NCBI RefSeq assembly: GCF_019511445.1
Contig: NZ_JAEUAN010000023.1
Location: 39,650-103,649 of the forward strand
Source: Aliirhizobium wenxiniae
GTDB taxonomy: Bacteria; Pseudomonadota; Alphaproteobacteria; Rhizobiales; Rhizobiaceae
Reading direction: 5' to 3'
Length of the DNA stretch: 64,000 nucleotides
In this document: one piece after another, positions 21,142-30,016 of the stretch
Layout of the letters: each line of letters begins with the position of its first letter
How positions within the stretch are numbered: position 1 is the first letter of the stretch
The notes under the pieces: model-generated
What the model was told of the DNA's origin: nothing
Seen by the model: the letters and a program-made list of their open reading frames with translations, nothing else
The model's database searches: none
Program-made: the position numbers and the translations under genes

Positions 21142-21957
21142 TCAGCCGAAGCGGCCCATGATGTAATCCTGGGTGCGCTGGTCATCCGGATTGGTGAACA
21201 TCTTGTCCGTATCGTTCTCCTCGACCAGCTGGCCAAGGTGGAACATGGCGGTACGCTGAGACACGCGGGCGGCCTGCTGCATCGAGTGGGTGACGATGAC
21301 GATCGTGTAGTTGGCGCGCAGTTCGTGGATGAGTTCCTCGACCTTTGCGGTTGCGATCGGATCGAGCGCCGAACAGGGCTCATCCATCAGGATGACTTCC
21401 GGCGAAACGGCAACCGCACGGGCGATGCAGAGACGCTGCTGCTGGCCACCGGAAAGACCGGTGCCCGATTCATGCAGGCGATCCTTGACTTCGGCCCAGA
21501 GGCCGGCGCGCTGGAGGGAAGCCTCAACGATGGCATCCATATCAGCCTTGCCGCGGGCGAGACCATGGATCTTCGGACCGTAGGCGATGTTTTCGTAGAT
21601 CGACTTCGGGAACGGGTTCGGCTTCTGGAACACCATGCCGACGCGGGCGCGAAGTTCCACGACGTCGATTTCCTTGTCGTAGATATCATCCGTGTCGAGC
21701 GTGATCTTGCCGGTAACGCGGCAGTTCTCGATCGTATCGTTCATCCGGTTCAGCGTGCGCAGGAAGGTCGACTTGCCGCAACCCGACGGGCCGATGAGCG
21801 CCGTCACCGTGTTTTCCCGAACGTTCAGGTTTACGTCGAAAAGCGCGCGCTTCTCACCGTAATAGACCGAAACGTCCTTACCAATCATCTTGTAGGCTAC
21901 TTCATTCATCTTCTTGTCCAGAGCCTTTTCAACTGCTGCTTCTGACAACATATTCAT
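21142..21957 (-). CDS. pstB: Phosphate ABC transporter ATP-binding protein
   Basis: 271 residues. Walker A GPSGCGKST is at 56-64, the Q-loop in MVFQKPNPFP, the ABC signature LSGGQQQR at 167-174, and Walker B with DEP at 191-193. It powers the PstAC channel. It lies 12 bp after pstA on the same strand. An N-terminal extension of about 20 residues precedes the conserved start, as in other Rhizobiales. Confidence 0.97.
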   Translation of the reverse strand: MNMLSEAAVEKALDKKMNEVAYKMIGKDVSVYYGEKRALFDVNLNVRENTVTALIGPSGCGKSTFLRTLNRMNDTIENCRVTGKITLDTDDIYDKEIDVVELRARVGMVFQKPNPFPKSIYENIAYGPKIHGLARGKADMDAIVEASLQRAGLWAEVKDRLHESGTGLSGGQQQRLCIARAVAVSPEVILMDEPCSALDPIATAKVEELIHELRANYTIVIVTHSMQQAARVSQRTAMFHLGQLVEENDTDKMFTNPDDQRTQDYIMGRFG

Positions 21958-21969
21958 TGTGTCGATCTC

Positions 21970-23286
21970 CTACCACCGGCGTTCGAAGCGCCGACGCAAC
22001 AGAATTGCACCAACATTCATGACCACGAGGAACAGGAGCAGGATGATGATCGCTCCCGAAGTTCTTTCAACGAAGGCGCGTTCCGCCTCGTTTGCCCACA
22101 TGTAGATCTGCACCGGCAGGGCCGTGGACGGATCCATCGGAGTGGTCGGATAGTTGGCGACGAAGGCGACCATGCCGATCAGGAGCAGCGGTGCAGTTTC
22201 GCCGAGCGCGTGCGCCAGGCCGATGATGGTGCCGGTCAAGATGCCCGGCATGGCAAGCGGCAGGACGTGATGGAAGATGGTCTGCATCTTTGATGCGCCG
22301 AGGCCGAGAGCCGCCGCGCGGATCGAGGGCGGAACCGCCTTCAGGGCTGCGCGGGTGGCGATGATGATCGTCGGAAGCGTCATCAGCGTCAGGACCAAGC
22401 CACCGACCAGCGAAGCCGAGCGCGGCAGGCCCATGAAGTTGATGAATACTGCCAGACCCAAGAGACCGTAAACGATGGAGGGAACGGCCGCGAGGTTGTT
22501 GATGTTCACCTCGATCAGGTCGGTGAACTTGTTCTTCGGGGCGAATTCCTCGAGATAGATCGAGGCAGCGACACCGATCGGCAGCGACAGGACGAGCACG
22601 ATCGCCATCATGTAGAAGGAACCGATCAGGGCCACGCCGACGCCGGCGGCTTCCGGACGGCTGGAATTGCCGTTGACGAAAATGCCGGTGTTGAAGTGTT
22701 TTCCGAGCGCACCGGATTCGGCGAGCTGGTTCATCCAGCCGACCTGCTGGTCGGAGACCTTGCGGTTGTTTTCCGAGACGGTGAGATCGATCTGGCCCTT
22801 GAAGGCACTGTCGATATCGCCGGCAGCAAGAAGCGATACCGTCTGCGTGGTTCCGACGATCTGCGGATTGGCCGTGACCATGTCACGCAGCTGGCCGCGG
22901 ACACCATCTGAAATCATCTGGTTGACGGCGCGCAGGCCCTGGCGATCGTTTTCGGCAACGCCGAGAACCTTGGCGAGCGCATTGCGGGCAACGACCGGAT
23001 AGTTGGCCGTCATCAGCTTGCTCGGATCCGTGGCGCGCTCGTTGTCCTTGTCGATGATCTGTTCGGAGAACTCGACCGGAATGGTGATCATCGTCTGCTG
23101 GAATGCGGTGTAGCCTTTGGAGACGACCGAATAGAGCAAGATGAAGAGGAACAGGATGCCGAAGGAGAGCGCCGCGATGCCATAGGCACGGAAGCGGCGT
23201 TCTGCTGCATAGCGGCGCTTGATGCCGATATCGCGGCGTGCGGGCTTGGCTGAAGCGCCGGCGGGGAAGGAAACCGCGTCGGTCAT
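21970..23286 (-). CDS. pstA: Phosphate ABC transporter permease PstA
   Basis: 438 residues, longer than enterobacterial PstA (about 296) because of an extended N-terminal and periplasmic part, which is usual in rhizobia. It has an N-terminal membrane helix at about 35-60 and a periplasmic region of about 150 residues. The MetI-like permease domain carries the EAA-type loop (RAAALGLGASKMQTIFHHVL). The ATG at 23286 overlaps the pstC stop (ATGA). An upstream in-frame start at 23340 is less likely. Confidence 0.95.
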   Translation of the reverse strand: MTDAVSFPAGASAKPARRDIGIKRRYAAERRFRAYGIAALSFGILFLFILLYSVVSKGYTAFQQTMITIPVEFSEQIIDKDNERATDPSKLMTANYPVVARNALAKVLGVAENDRQGLRAVNQMISDGVRGQLRDMVTANPQIVGTTQTVSLLAAGDIDSAFKGQIDLTVSENNRKVSDQQVGWMNQLAESGALGKHFNTGIFVNGNSSRPEAAGVGVALIGSFYMMAIVLVLSLPIGVAASIYLEEFAPKNKFTDLIEVNINNLAAVPSIVYGLLGLAVFINFMGLPRSASLVGGLVLTLMTLPTIIIATRAALKAVPPSIRAAALGLGASKMQTIFHHVLPLAMPGILTGTIIGLAHALGETAPLLLIGMVAFVANYPTTPMDPSTALPVQIYMWANEAERAFVERTSGAIIILLLFLVVMNVGAILLRRRFERRW

Positions 23287-24767
23287 TCGTACTGCTCCCG
23301 GTATTTGCGCACAATGAAGAGCGCGTAGATATTGAGGCAAAGCGTGATCACGAAGAGGGTGATACCCAGTGCGAAGGCGACAAGCGTCTGCGGCGAGGTG
23401 AATTCAAGGTCGCCCGTCAGCTGGCTGACGATCTTGACGGTCACGGTCGTCATCGGCTCGAACGGATTGAGCTGCATGCGAGCTGCAACACCTGCGGCAA
23501 GCACGACGATCATGGTTTCGCCGATAGCGCGCGAGGCCGTCATCAGGAGAGCGCCGACAACACCCGGCAGGGCTGCCGGCATGACGACCTTCTTGATGGT
23601 TTCCGACTTGGTGGCGCCTAGGCCGAGCGAACCGTCACGCAGCGCACGCGGCACCGCGGTGATGATGTCATCCGACAGCGAGGAGACGTAGGGGATCAGC
23701 ATGATGCCCATGACGAAACCGGCAGTCAGAACCGACTGTGCCTGGATGAAGTTGGCGAAATCGCCGGTGGCGATGCCGTTGATCTTCGAGGAGATGTCAC
23801 GAAGGAACGGACCGACCGTGGTGAGGGCGAAGAAGCCGTAAACGATGGTCGGGATGCCGGCGAGCACTTCGAGAAGTGGCTTGGCAACGCCACGGACCTT
23901 CGGCGAGGCATATTCGGCCATGTAGATCGCCGAGAACAGGCCGACCGGAACGGCGACAAGCATGGCGACGAAGCCGATATAGAGCGTGCCGAGAAGCAGC
24001 GGGATGAGACCGAACTGGCCTTCCGAGGCTGTCGCTCCGGCTGCGGCGAAACGCGGATCCCAGACCGTGCCGAAGAAGAACTCCCAGGCAGGAACGCGAC
24101 CGAAGAAGTGACCGGCTTCCGTCAGCATGGAAAGCACAATGCCAATCGTGGTGATGATGGCAATCGAGGACGCCACGACAAGCGAGCCGAGAATAACCTT
24201 CTCCACCCGGTTACGGGCACGGAAGCGATGCGAGATGCGGGTGTAGGAGAAGCCAGCACCGATCAAGGCAACGATCAGGACAATCGCCGTCATGAGACGA
24301 TTGCTGATCTTGTTCATTGCGTTGAGATCGCCGGCGGATTCCACCATGTAGGGCTCGGGATCGCCGGCGAGCGGCAGGCCCTTTGCGCCCAGCGCGCTTC
24401 GAAGCGCCACCGGATCGGCACCGACGCTATCGATCTCGTCGAGCGTCAGGACATCCATGCCGCGGGCAAGCGACGAGACCATGCCGAAGGCAAGCCCCTG
24501 CTCAGCCTGTGACTTCGCCCTGACATCTTCCGGGAAGCCGCCGAGGACAGTCGAATTGATGTAGAACGGGCTGACAATGAGCCAGACGGCGAGAATGATC
24601 GCCGCAGGCAGTACGGCGCAAAGTGCGACGAAGGTGCCATAGTAACCCGGACGGGAATGAAGTTTGGAGGACACTCCACCGGCGATCGCCAGCGCATGTC
24701 GGGTCCCGACGACATAACAGACGATCGCGATGATCGCCAGAATTAACAAGATCAGTGGTGTGCTCAT
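23283..24767 (-). CDS. pstC: Phosphate ABC transporter permease PstC
   Basis: 494 residues, the long rhizobial form. About eight membrane helices are present. A periplasmic insertion (SQAEQGLAFGMVSSLARGMD region) follows the second helix. The permease domain has RDGSLGLGATKSETIKKVV, the loop that contacts PstB. ATG 24767 (MSTPLILL) is preferred to an in-frame start at 24791. It is coupled to pstA by overlap and separated from pstS by an attenuator-like hairpin. Confidence 0.95.
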   Translation of the reverse strand: MSTPLILLILAIIAIVCYVVGTRHALAIAGGVSSKLHSRPGYYGTFVALCAVLPAAIILAVWLIVSPFYINSTVLGGFPEDVRAKSQAEQGLAFGMVSSLARGMDVLTLDEIDSVGADPVALRSALGAKGLPLAGDPEPYMVESAGDLNAMNKISNRLMTAIVLIVALIGAGFSYTRISHRFRARNRVEKVILGSLVVASSIAIITTIGIVLSMLTEAGHFFGRVPAWEFFFGTVWDPRFAAAGATASEGQFGLIPLLLGTLYIGFVAMLVAVPVGLFSAIYMAEYASPKVRGVAKPLLEVLAGIPTIVYGFFALTTVGPFLRDISSKINGIATGDFANFIQAQSVLTAGFVMGIMLIPYVSSLSDDIITAVPRALRDGSLGLGATKSETIKKVVMPAALPGVVGALLMTASRAIGETMIVVLAAGVAARMQLNPFEPMTTVTVKIVSQLTGDLEFTSPQTLVAFALGITLFVITLCLNIYALFIVRKYREQYE

Positions 24768-24892
24768 CAGAATCCCCCGGCCTACCGCCATCGGCGGCAG
24801 CCACTACCGCACAATTCCCATCACCGGAACCGAATTGGTCGCAAATACCCAGATTTAAAGGCCGCCTTGCGTGGGCGCCGGCCGAATGCCGG

Positions 24893-24926
24893 AAAAAGAG
24901 CCCGGCGCCGCGCTTGGCGGCGCCGG
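24893..24926 (-). terminator. Attenuating terminator between pstS and pstC
   Basis: On the minus strand, CCGGCGCCGC and GCGGCGCCGG pair around a 5-base loop and are followed by CTCTTTTTCC. Placed after the first gene of the operon, it would let PstS be made in excess over the membrane components. Confidence 0.75.
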
Positions 24927-24937
24927 ATCAATCATTA

Positions 24938-25972
24938 TTAGAGGGTCTTGCCAGCTTCGAAAGCCTTGCGGGCTTCTTCGCGCTGCGCGTCCGGAGCGGC
25001 AACCAGGCCGTATTCGGCAAGCGGGCCTTCCGGGCCAACCATGTCGTCAGACAGGAAGAATTCTACGTATTCCTTCAGGCCCGGGATAACGCCCAGGTGA
25101 GCCTTCTTGACGTAGAAGAACAGCGGACGGGAAACCGGGTACTGGCCGCCGGAGATCGTTTCGGTCGAAGCGACAACGTCCGAAACGGTTGCTACCTTCA
25201 GCTTGTCCTTGTTGTTTTCGTAGAAGGCCAGACCGAATACACCGAGGCCGGTCTTGTTGGCGGCGATACGAGCGAGCGTTTCGGTGTAGTCGCCGTCGAT
25301 ATCGACAGCAGCGCCGTCCTTACGGACTGCAACGCACTTGGCAGCAGCCTGCTTGGCATCCGAAACGAGGCCCTTGATGGCGTCCGTTGCGCCGGCTTCC
25401 TTGCAGCCTTCAGCCATGATCTTCTCTTCGAAGACTTCGCGAGTGCCATGCTTGGAGCCCGGGATGTAGGCTGCGATCGGGCCCTTCGGCAGGGTTGCGT
25501 TGATGTCCGACCAGTTCTTGTAGGGGTTGGCGACGAGCTTGCCGTCGACGACAACTTCAGCGGCCAGAGCCTTGTAGAGATCCTTCGGCTCGATCTTCAT
25601 GTCGCCGTTCGAAGAGTCGGCAGCAAAGACGATACCGTCGTAACCGATGCGAATTTCCTGAACGTCGGCAACGCCGGCAGCCTTACAAGCTTCCAGTTCG
25701 TCCTTCTTGATGGCGCGCGAAGCGTTTGCGATGTCGATCGTGCCTTCACCAACGCCCGAGCAGAATGCCTTCAGACCACCACCGGTGCCGCCGGATTCAA
25801 CAACCGGAGCCTTAAAGTTCGGGAAGGTTTCAGCGAAAGTTTCAGCAACGATCTTGGCGTAAGGCAGAACGGTGGAGGAGCCAGCAACCTGAACCTGGTC
25901 GCGGGCGACGGCTGCGCCGGCAAATGCGACAGAGGCCACGAGGGCGGCTGCAGAAAGTTTCAACATGTTCAT
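24938..25972 (-). CDS. pstS: Periplasmic phosphate-binding protein PstS
   Basis: 344 residues. The signal peptide (MNMLKLSAAALVASVAFAGA, cleavage near AVA-RD) is followed by VAGSSTVLPYAKIVAETF and SGGTGGGLKAFCSG, the phosphate-binding loops, and SRAIKKDE. It captures phosphate in the periplasm for PstCAB. It is the first gene of the pst operon and sits about 110 bp downstream of a Pho box. Confidence 0.96.
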   Translation of the reverse strand: MNMLKLSAAALVASVAFAGAAVARDQVQVAGSSTVLPYAKIVAETFAETFPNFKAPVVESGGTGGGLKAFCSGVGEGTIDIANASRAIKKDELEACKAAGVADVQEIRIGYDGIVFAADSSNGDMKIEPKDLYKALAAEVVVDGKLVANPYKNWSDINATLPKGPIAAYIPGSKHGTREVFEEKIMAEGCKEAGATDAIKGLVSDAKQAAAKCVAVRKDGAAVDIDGDYTETLARIAANKTGLGVFGLAFYENNKDKLKVATVSDVVASTETISGGQYPVSRPLFFYVKKAHLGVIPGLKEYVEFFLSDDMVGPEGPLAEYGLVAAPDAQREEARKAFEAGKTL

Positions 25973-26070
25973 CGATCTCTCCCATTATGGGGTTTGTGAA
26001 AGCTTTGGTCGCCGGCTTTTGCACCTGCCGGCTTCTTGCCCGCTCCTATTAGCGGCCGTTGACCTCAGCT

Positions 26071-26102
26071 TTTATGTCACTTCAATGAAACATTTATGAC
26101 AA
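26071..26102 (-). promoter_or_regulatory. Pho box and -10 of the pst operon
   Basis: Reading the minus strand, TTGTCAT-AAAT-GTTTCAT (26102-26085) is a two-half-site PhoB box with the correct 11-bp period. CATAAA (26076-26071) follows at the usual distance for a -10. PhoB-P would activate pstSCAB-phoU-phoB here when phosphate is scarce. Confidence 0.85.
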
Positions 26103-26164
26103 ATTAAGTCACTGATTTTACTTACAAATACAGATGCACACATGTGCAATGCATAAGTTTTATG

Positions 26165-27418
26165 TCAGAATCTGACGGTAAACTCCGATCCCTTGCCCAG
26201 TTCCGACTTCACGATGAGGCGCGCACGGTGCCGTGTAAGGATATGCTTGACGATGGCAAGGCCCAATCCGGTGCCTTTCTTCGACCGGCTGTCGGCGACG
26301 CTCACCCGATAAAAACGCTCGGTAAGTCGTGGCACATGTTCCGCCGGAATGCCGGGACCGCGATCGACGACGCTGACTTCGACCGGTTGCGACGCCTCGT
26401 TGCGCAGGAAGACATCGACGAATTTGCCGTCCTGACCATATTTGCAGGCATTCTCGATCAGGTTCTCGACAACCTCCACCAATTCGTCGCGATCGCCCAG
26501 AACCTCGACCTTTTCTTCCGGCAGGTGCAGGCGGATTTCGACACCCAATTCTTCCGCGAGCGGCAGCAACGCATCGCGGACATGGCCGATGACCGGACGC
26601 AGGTCGACGGATTGATCCGGCGCGATATGGGATTTCAGTTCCAGCCTCGAAAGCGACAGAAGATCGTCGACGAGGCGGCTCATGCGGGTCGCCTGATCCA
26701 GCATGATGCCGAGAAAACGTTCCTTGGCGGCATCATCCGAGCGCGCCGGCCCCTGCATGGTCTCGATAAAACCGCGCAACGAGGCAAGCGGGGTGCGCAA
26801 CTCATGGCTGGCATTGGCGACGAAATCGGACCGCATGCGATCGAGACGACGGAGTTCGGAAATATCCTTGAACGACAGAAGGAAAAGCTTTTCCGCACCA
26901 AAAGCGTTCTGCGGCTCCATTGCAGCGATGCGCAAGAGATAGACGCGCTCGGAGGGGAGCCTTTCGGAATATTCTATCTGGTTCGGCTCACCGGTTGCGA
27001 TCGTCTCCTTGACCATGTCGAGAATGCCGGGCGAGCGCAGGCGGGCCGAGAGATGCGAGCCGATCGGCAGCAGGCCAAGCGCCTTTTCCGCCGCCTTGTT
27101 TTCCCAAAGAACGGCCGCTTCAGAATTCAACAGCAGGACCGGGATATCGAGAGCGGAGAGCGTTGCCGAGATACCCGGGAGCGGATCCGGCATCTGCTCT
27201 TCGTCCTCGATCCGCTCAGGCTCCTTAACGGGGATCACGACGGGGCGCCGAACCGAGCCCGCCAGAACAAGGATGAGCCAGGCCACGAATACCCAATACC
27301 ATGGCAGGCCAGCTGCAATTGCGGCCAAGGCAGAAACAGTCAGCAACAAGAAGAGCCACCATTCTCTTCTCACCACAGCGATGAGATTTCCGCCTGCCTG
27401 CCCTTCACTCGACGCCAT
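26165..27418 (-). CDS. phoR: Phosphate regulon sensor histidine kinase
   Basis: 417 residues. It has two N-terminal membrane helices (about 18-56), a PAS-like domain (about 85-190), the H-box with H205 in SHELRTPL, and an ATP-binding domain with NLIENACKYG, VVDRGPGIP and GTGLGLAIV. It phosphorylates PhoB under phosphate limitation. ATG 27418 is preferred over an in-frame start at 27445. It lies upstream of pstS on the same strand, separated by the Pho-box promoter. Confidence 0.95.
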   Translation of the reverse strand: MASSEGQAGGNLIAVVRREWWLFLLLTVSALAAIAAGLPWYWVFVAWLILVLAGSVRRPVVIPVKEPERIEDEEQMPDPLPGISATLSALDIPVLLLNSEAAVLWENKAAEKALGLLPIGSHLSARLRSPGILDMVKETIATGEPNQIEYSERLPSERVYLLRIAAMEPQNAFGAEKLFLLSFKDISELRRLDRMRSDFVANASHELRTPLASLRGFIETMQGPARSDDAAKERFLGIMLDQATRMSRLVDDLLSLSRLELKSHIAPDQSVDLRPVIGHVRDALLPLAEELGVEIRLHLPEEKVEVLGDRDELVEVVENLIENACKYGQDGKFVDVFLRNEASQPVEVSVVDRGPGIPAEHVPRLTERFYRVSVADSRSKKGTGLGLAIVKHILTRHRARLIVKSELGKGSEFTVRF

Positions 27419-27612
27419 GACAACCCCAACTGGATTCCGGGTCACATCCCGGCATTTTGCTTGCTAAACACGCGTTCATATAAGCCTTCCATGACACTTG
27501 TGCATCAAGGCCTATGGAAAACCTGTTCCTGAATGCCACCTTTCGGATAGCGTGTCGCCGAGGCGCATCGCGCCATCATCAAATGATGCCATTGGCAAAG
27601 AGGAGATAAAAT

Positions 27613-28491
27613 ATGTCAACGGGTGAAAGCAGGACTGTCGACCTGACGATCGGGGGGAAGAAGCGCCGGTTCGATATCGATAACCCGACCCTGCCGGACT
27701 GGATCGACAACCAGGCGCTTTCTTCCGGAGACTACCCTTATGACGACAAGCTGAACCGGGACAAATACGAAAAGCAGCTGGAAAAGCTGCAGATCGAACT
27801 GGTGAAGATGCAGTTCTGGATGCAGGCGACCGGAAAACGGATGGTGGCGCTGTTCGAAGGCCGGGACGCAGCCGGCAAGGGCGGCACGATCTTTTCGATC
27901 AGAACCTACCTCAATCCCCGCTCCGCGCGCGTGGTCGCCCTGACCAAGCCGACGGAGACCGAAGCCGGGCAGTGGTATTACCAGCGCTACGCGACCCATT
28001 TTCCGACCAAGGGCGAGATCGTTCTCTATGACCGCTCCTGGTATAACCGCGCGGTGGTCGAGCCGGTCATGGGGTTCTGCACGCGGGCCCAATATGACAG
28101 TTTCATGCGGGCAACACCGCGTTTCGAAAAGCTGCTGGTGGAAGACGGCGTGCACTTTTTCAAGTTCTGGCTCGATATCGGTCAGGAAATGCAGCTTAAG
28201 CGTTTTCACGACCGCCGCCACGATCCGCTGAAAATCTGGAAGCTTTCGCCGATGGATGTCGCAGCCCTGACGAAATGGGACCAGTATACCGAAAAGCGGA
28301 ACAAGATGCTGGAAGAGACCCACACCAAGGATGCACCCTGGGCTATCCTGCGGGCCAATGACAAGCGGCGCTCGCGGCTGAATGCGATCCGCCATATCCT
28401 TCTGTCACTGGATTATGAGGGGAAGGACAAGGACGCGATCGGCGAGATCGATGAGAAGATTCTCGGTTTTGGACCGAAGTTTCTCAAATAA
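27613..28491 (+). CDS. ppk2: Polyphosphate kinase 2
   Basis: 292 residues, class-I PPK2 length. The Walker A is GRDAAGKGG at 83-91. The lid/Walker B motif is DRSWYNR at 140-146 and FKFWLDI lies near 185. PPK2 enzymes make GTP or ATP from polyphosphate and a nucleoside diphosphate, or the reverse. It has AGGAG upstream. It is divergent from phoR, so it sits beside the phosphate regulon, although no clear Pho box was found in the 194-bp gap between them. Confidence 0.95.
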   Translation: MSTGESRTVDLTIGGKKRRFDIDNPTLPDWIDNQALSSGDYPYDDKLNRDKYEKQLEKLQIELVKMQFWMQATGKRMVALFEGRDAAGKGGTIFSIRTYLNPRSARVVALTKPTETEAGQWYYQRYATHFPTKGEIVLYDRSWYNRAVVEPVMGFCTRAQYDSFMRATPRFEKLLVEDGVHFFKFWLDIGQEMQLKRFHDRRHDPLKIWKLSPMDVAALTKWDQYTEKRNKMLEETHTKDAPWAILRANDKRRSRLNAIRHILLSLDYEGKDKDAIGEIDEKILGFGPKFLK

Positions 28492-28510
28492 CGGGCATAC
28501 CCCGCCAAAC

Positions 28511-28533
28511 CTGCCGGGTCACTGACCCGGCAG
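28511..28533. terminator. Palindrome at the convergent end of ppk2
   Basis: CTGCCGGGTCA and TGACCCGGCAG are perfect 11-base arms around a single C, between two convergent genes. There is no T-run. A bidirectional end point is likely. Confidence 0.45.
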
Positions 28534-29769
28534 AGCCCGAACAGAATAAATAAAGACAGGGCGATCTGCCCCCTGAATGCCAGTGTTGAGCACGATACGA
28601 CCGGGCGCATTCGGCGCCATCGTCCGGTCGAAGCTGACCTTGAACAGCGCGTCGAGTTTTTCCTGCGTTGCCGTGAAGCGGTGGCGCGAGCAAGTGCCGA
28701 GGCTGCCGAAATCGCAGCGGACCGAGAGTTGCGAATGCTGATTGGCCGCCGACTGGATGGTGAGAGCAATAGTGGAGCTTTTGCCGGCCAGTTCATGCAG
28801 AATTTCCACCGGCACCTCGATCGCAATATCTCCGGCGGCATTCGGCGTGGCCGAAGTGATCCTCAGCGCCTGTGCCTCCGTACCGGTCGCAATTTCCGCC
28901 CTTGCCTGAGAGCCGGCCGTAAAGGCAGCACCCTGCTGCGGTTCGAATATCGAGGCCCATTCTTCCGAGAACCCGCCACGTGACGACAGGGCGGATGGTC
29001 CCTGTCCCGAAGAGTTTAGCGCCGAGGGGCGGTTGGCGCTGCGCATTGCCTCGTCAATGATCGACTGAACCATGCCTGACTGATAAAAGATGAAGCAACC
29101 GACCGCGACCACGCCGAGCGTCACTATCCATGTGATAAGGTGGGACAGAAAGCCGCGCTTCTTGCGGCGCCCGCGGCCTGCGGGCACATCCGACGATGCC
29201 TTGGACTTGCGGCCTTTTCGCCCCTTGGCCTTGGTCGTCGCCGCCGTCTCGCCGAATACAGGAGCCTCCGGCGCTACACCCGAGACGGGTTCTGCTGCAT
29301 AACCTGCGGGCGCGATATCCGGGGCCATCGAGGACTTTTCCGGATGACTGTCTACCGAAGGTGCCGACCGGGTAACCCCTCCGATTGCGCCAGCCTCTGC
29401 AACATGAGGAGCGGGTGCGCGCGGCGCATCAACGGTTACCGAGACTTCGGGAGCGGCACGCGCGGCATTTTGGCGAAGAGGTGCATCCATTTCGACGAAA
29501 GGATCAACATCAGCCCCGAAAGCAGGGGCTCCAAGCGCAGGCTGAGCCGATTGCGCGAGGCGGTCGATTTCCTCGTTCTCGATTTCGCCGATCTTGTCTT
29601 CCAGGCGCTTTCGCTGCTGCATGATGACGAGATTGTCGGTCACGCCCTGCTTGCGCAGGCCCGCGTCGAGCGCCTGTCGGGCGGACTGATAGATCCGGGC
29701 GCGCACCTGACCATCGCCACGTTCGGCGCGATCCAATGCATTTCTTATGGCTGTTTCCAAGCCGCTCAC
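28519..29769 (-). CDS. Hypothetical single-pass membrane protein
   Basis: 416 residues, not recognised. The helical N-terminus (residues 1-70, possible coiled coil) is followed by an Ala/Pro-rich disordered linker to about 170. A strongly basic stretch (KGRKGRKSK...RGRRKKR) precedes one membrane helix near residues 215-235 (LITWIVTLGVVAVGCFIFYQ). The C-terminal 170 residues, likely periplasmic, are beta-rich with CDFG...CSRHRF cysteines that could form a disulfide. The topology suggests a cytoplasmic N-terminus. It is possibly an envelope scaffold, but that is a guess. Confidence 0.75.
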   Translation of the reverse strand: MSGLETAIRNALDRAERGDGQVRARIYQSARQALDAGLRKQGVTDNLVIMQQRKRLEDKIGEIENEEIDRLAQSAQPALGAPAFGADVDPFVEMDAPLRQNAARAAPEVSVTVDAPRAPAPHVAEAGAIGGVTRSAPSVDSHPEKSSMAPDIAPAGYAAEPVSGVAPEAPVFGETAATTKAKGRKGRKSKASSDVPAGRGRRKKRGFLSHLITWIVTLGVVAVGCFIFYQSGMVQSIIDEAMRSANRPSALNSSGQGPSALSSRGGFSEEWASIFEPQQGAAFTAGSQARAEIATGTEAQALRITSATPNAAGDIAIEVPVEILHELAGKSSTIALTIQSAANQHSQLSVRCDFGSLGTCSRHRFTATQEKLDALFKVSFDRTMAPNAPGRIVLNTGIQGADRPVFIYSVRALPGQ

Positions 29770-30016
29770 TGCCGGTCCTTCCGGTTCATTCCAACTTACG
29801 AGCGCAATCGCGTCACGCTCCGATTTTTAACCTCTCGGTAACGTCTAAGACGCCGAACTGCAAGAAGGCGTCCCAACTCATCCCGCGCTGAGACGGCCGA
29901 AACATGGTGGCAAATCCATGGCGAATGGCGCCGACCGGTTAAATCGAAGCGACTTCCCCCCTTGAATTTCATCTGATACACCATCTTACGTAAAGGTAAT
30001 TCGGGAGGTTTCCTTC

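Noticed and set aside
26144..27532. 462-codon plus-strand open frame over phoR
   Set aside because: Antisense to phoR, whose kinase motifs are intact.
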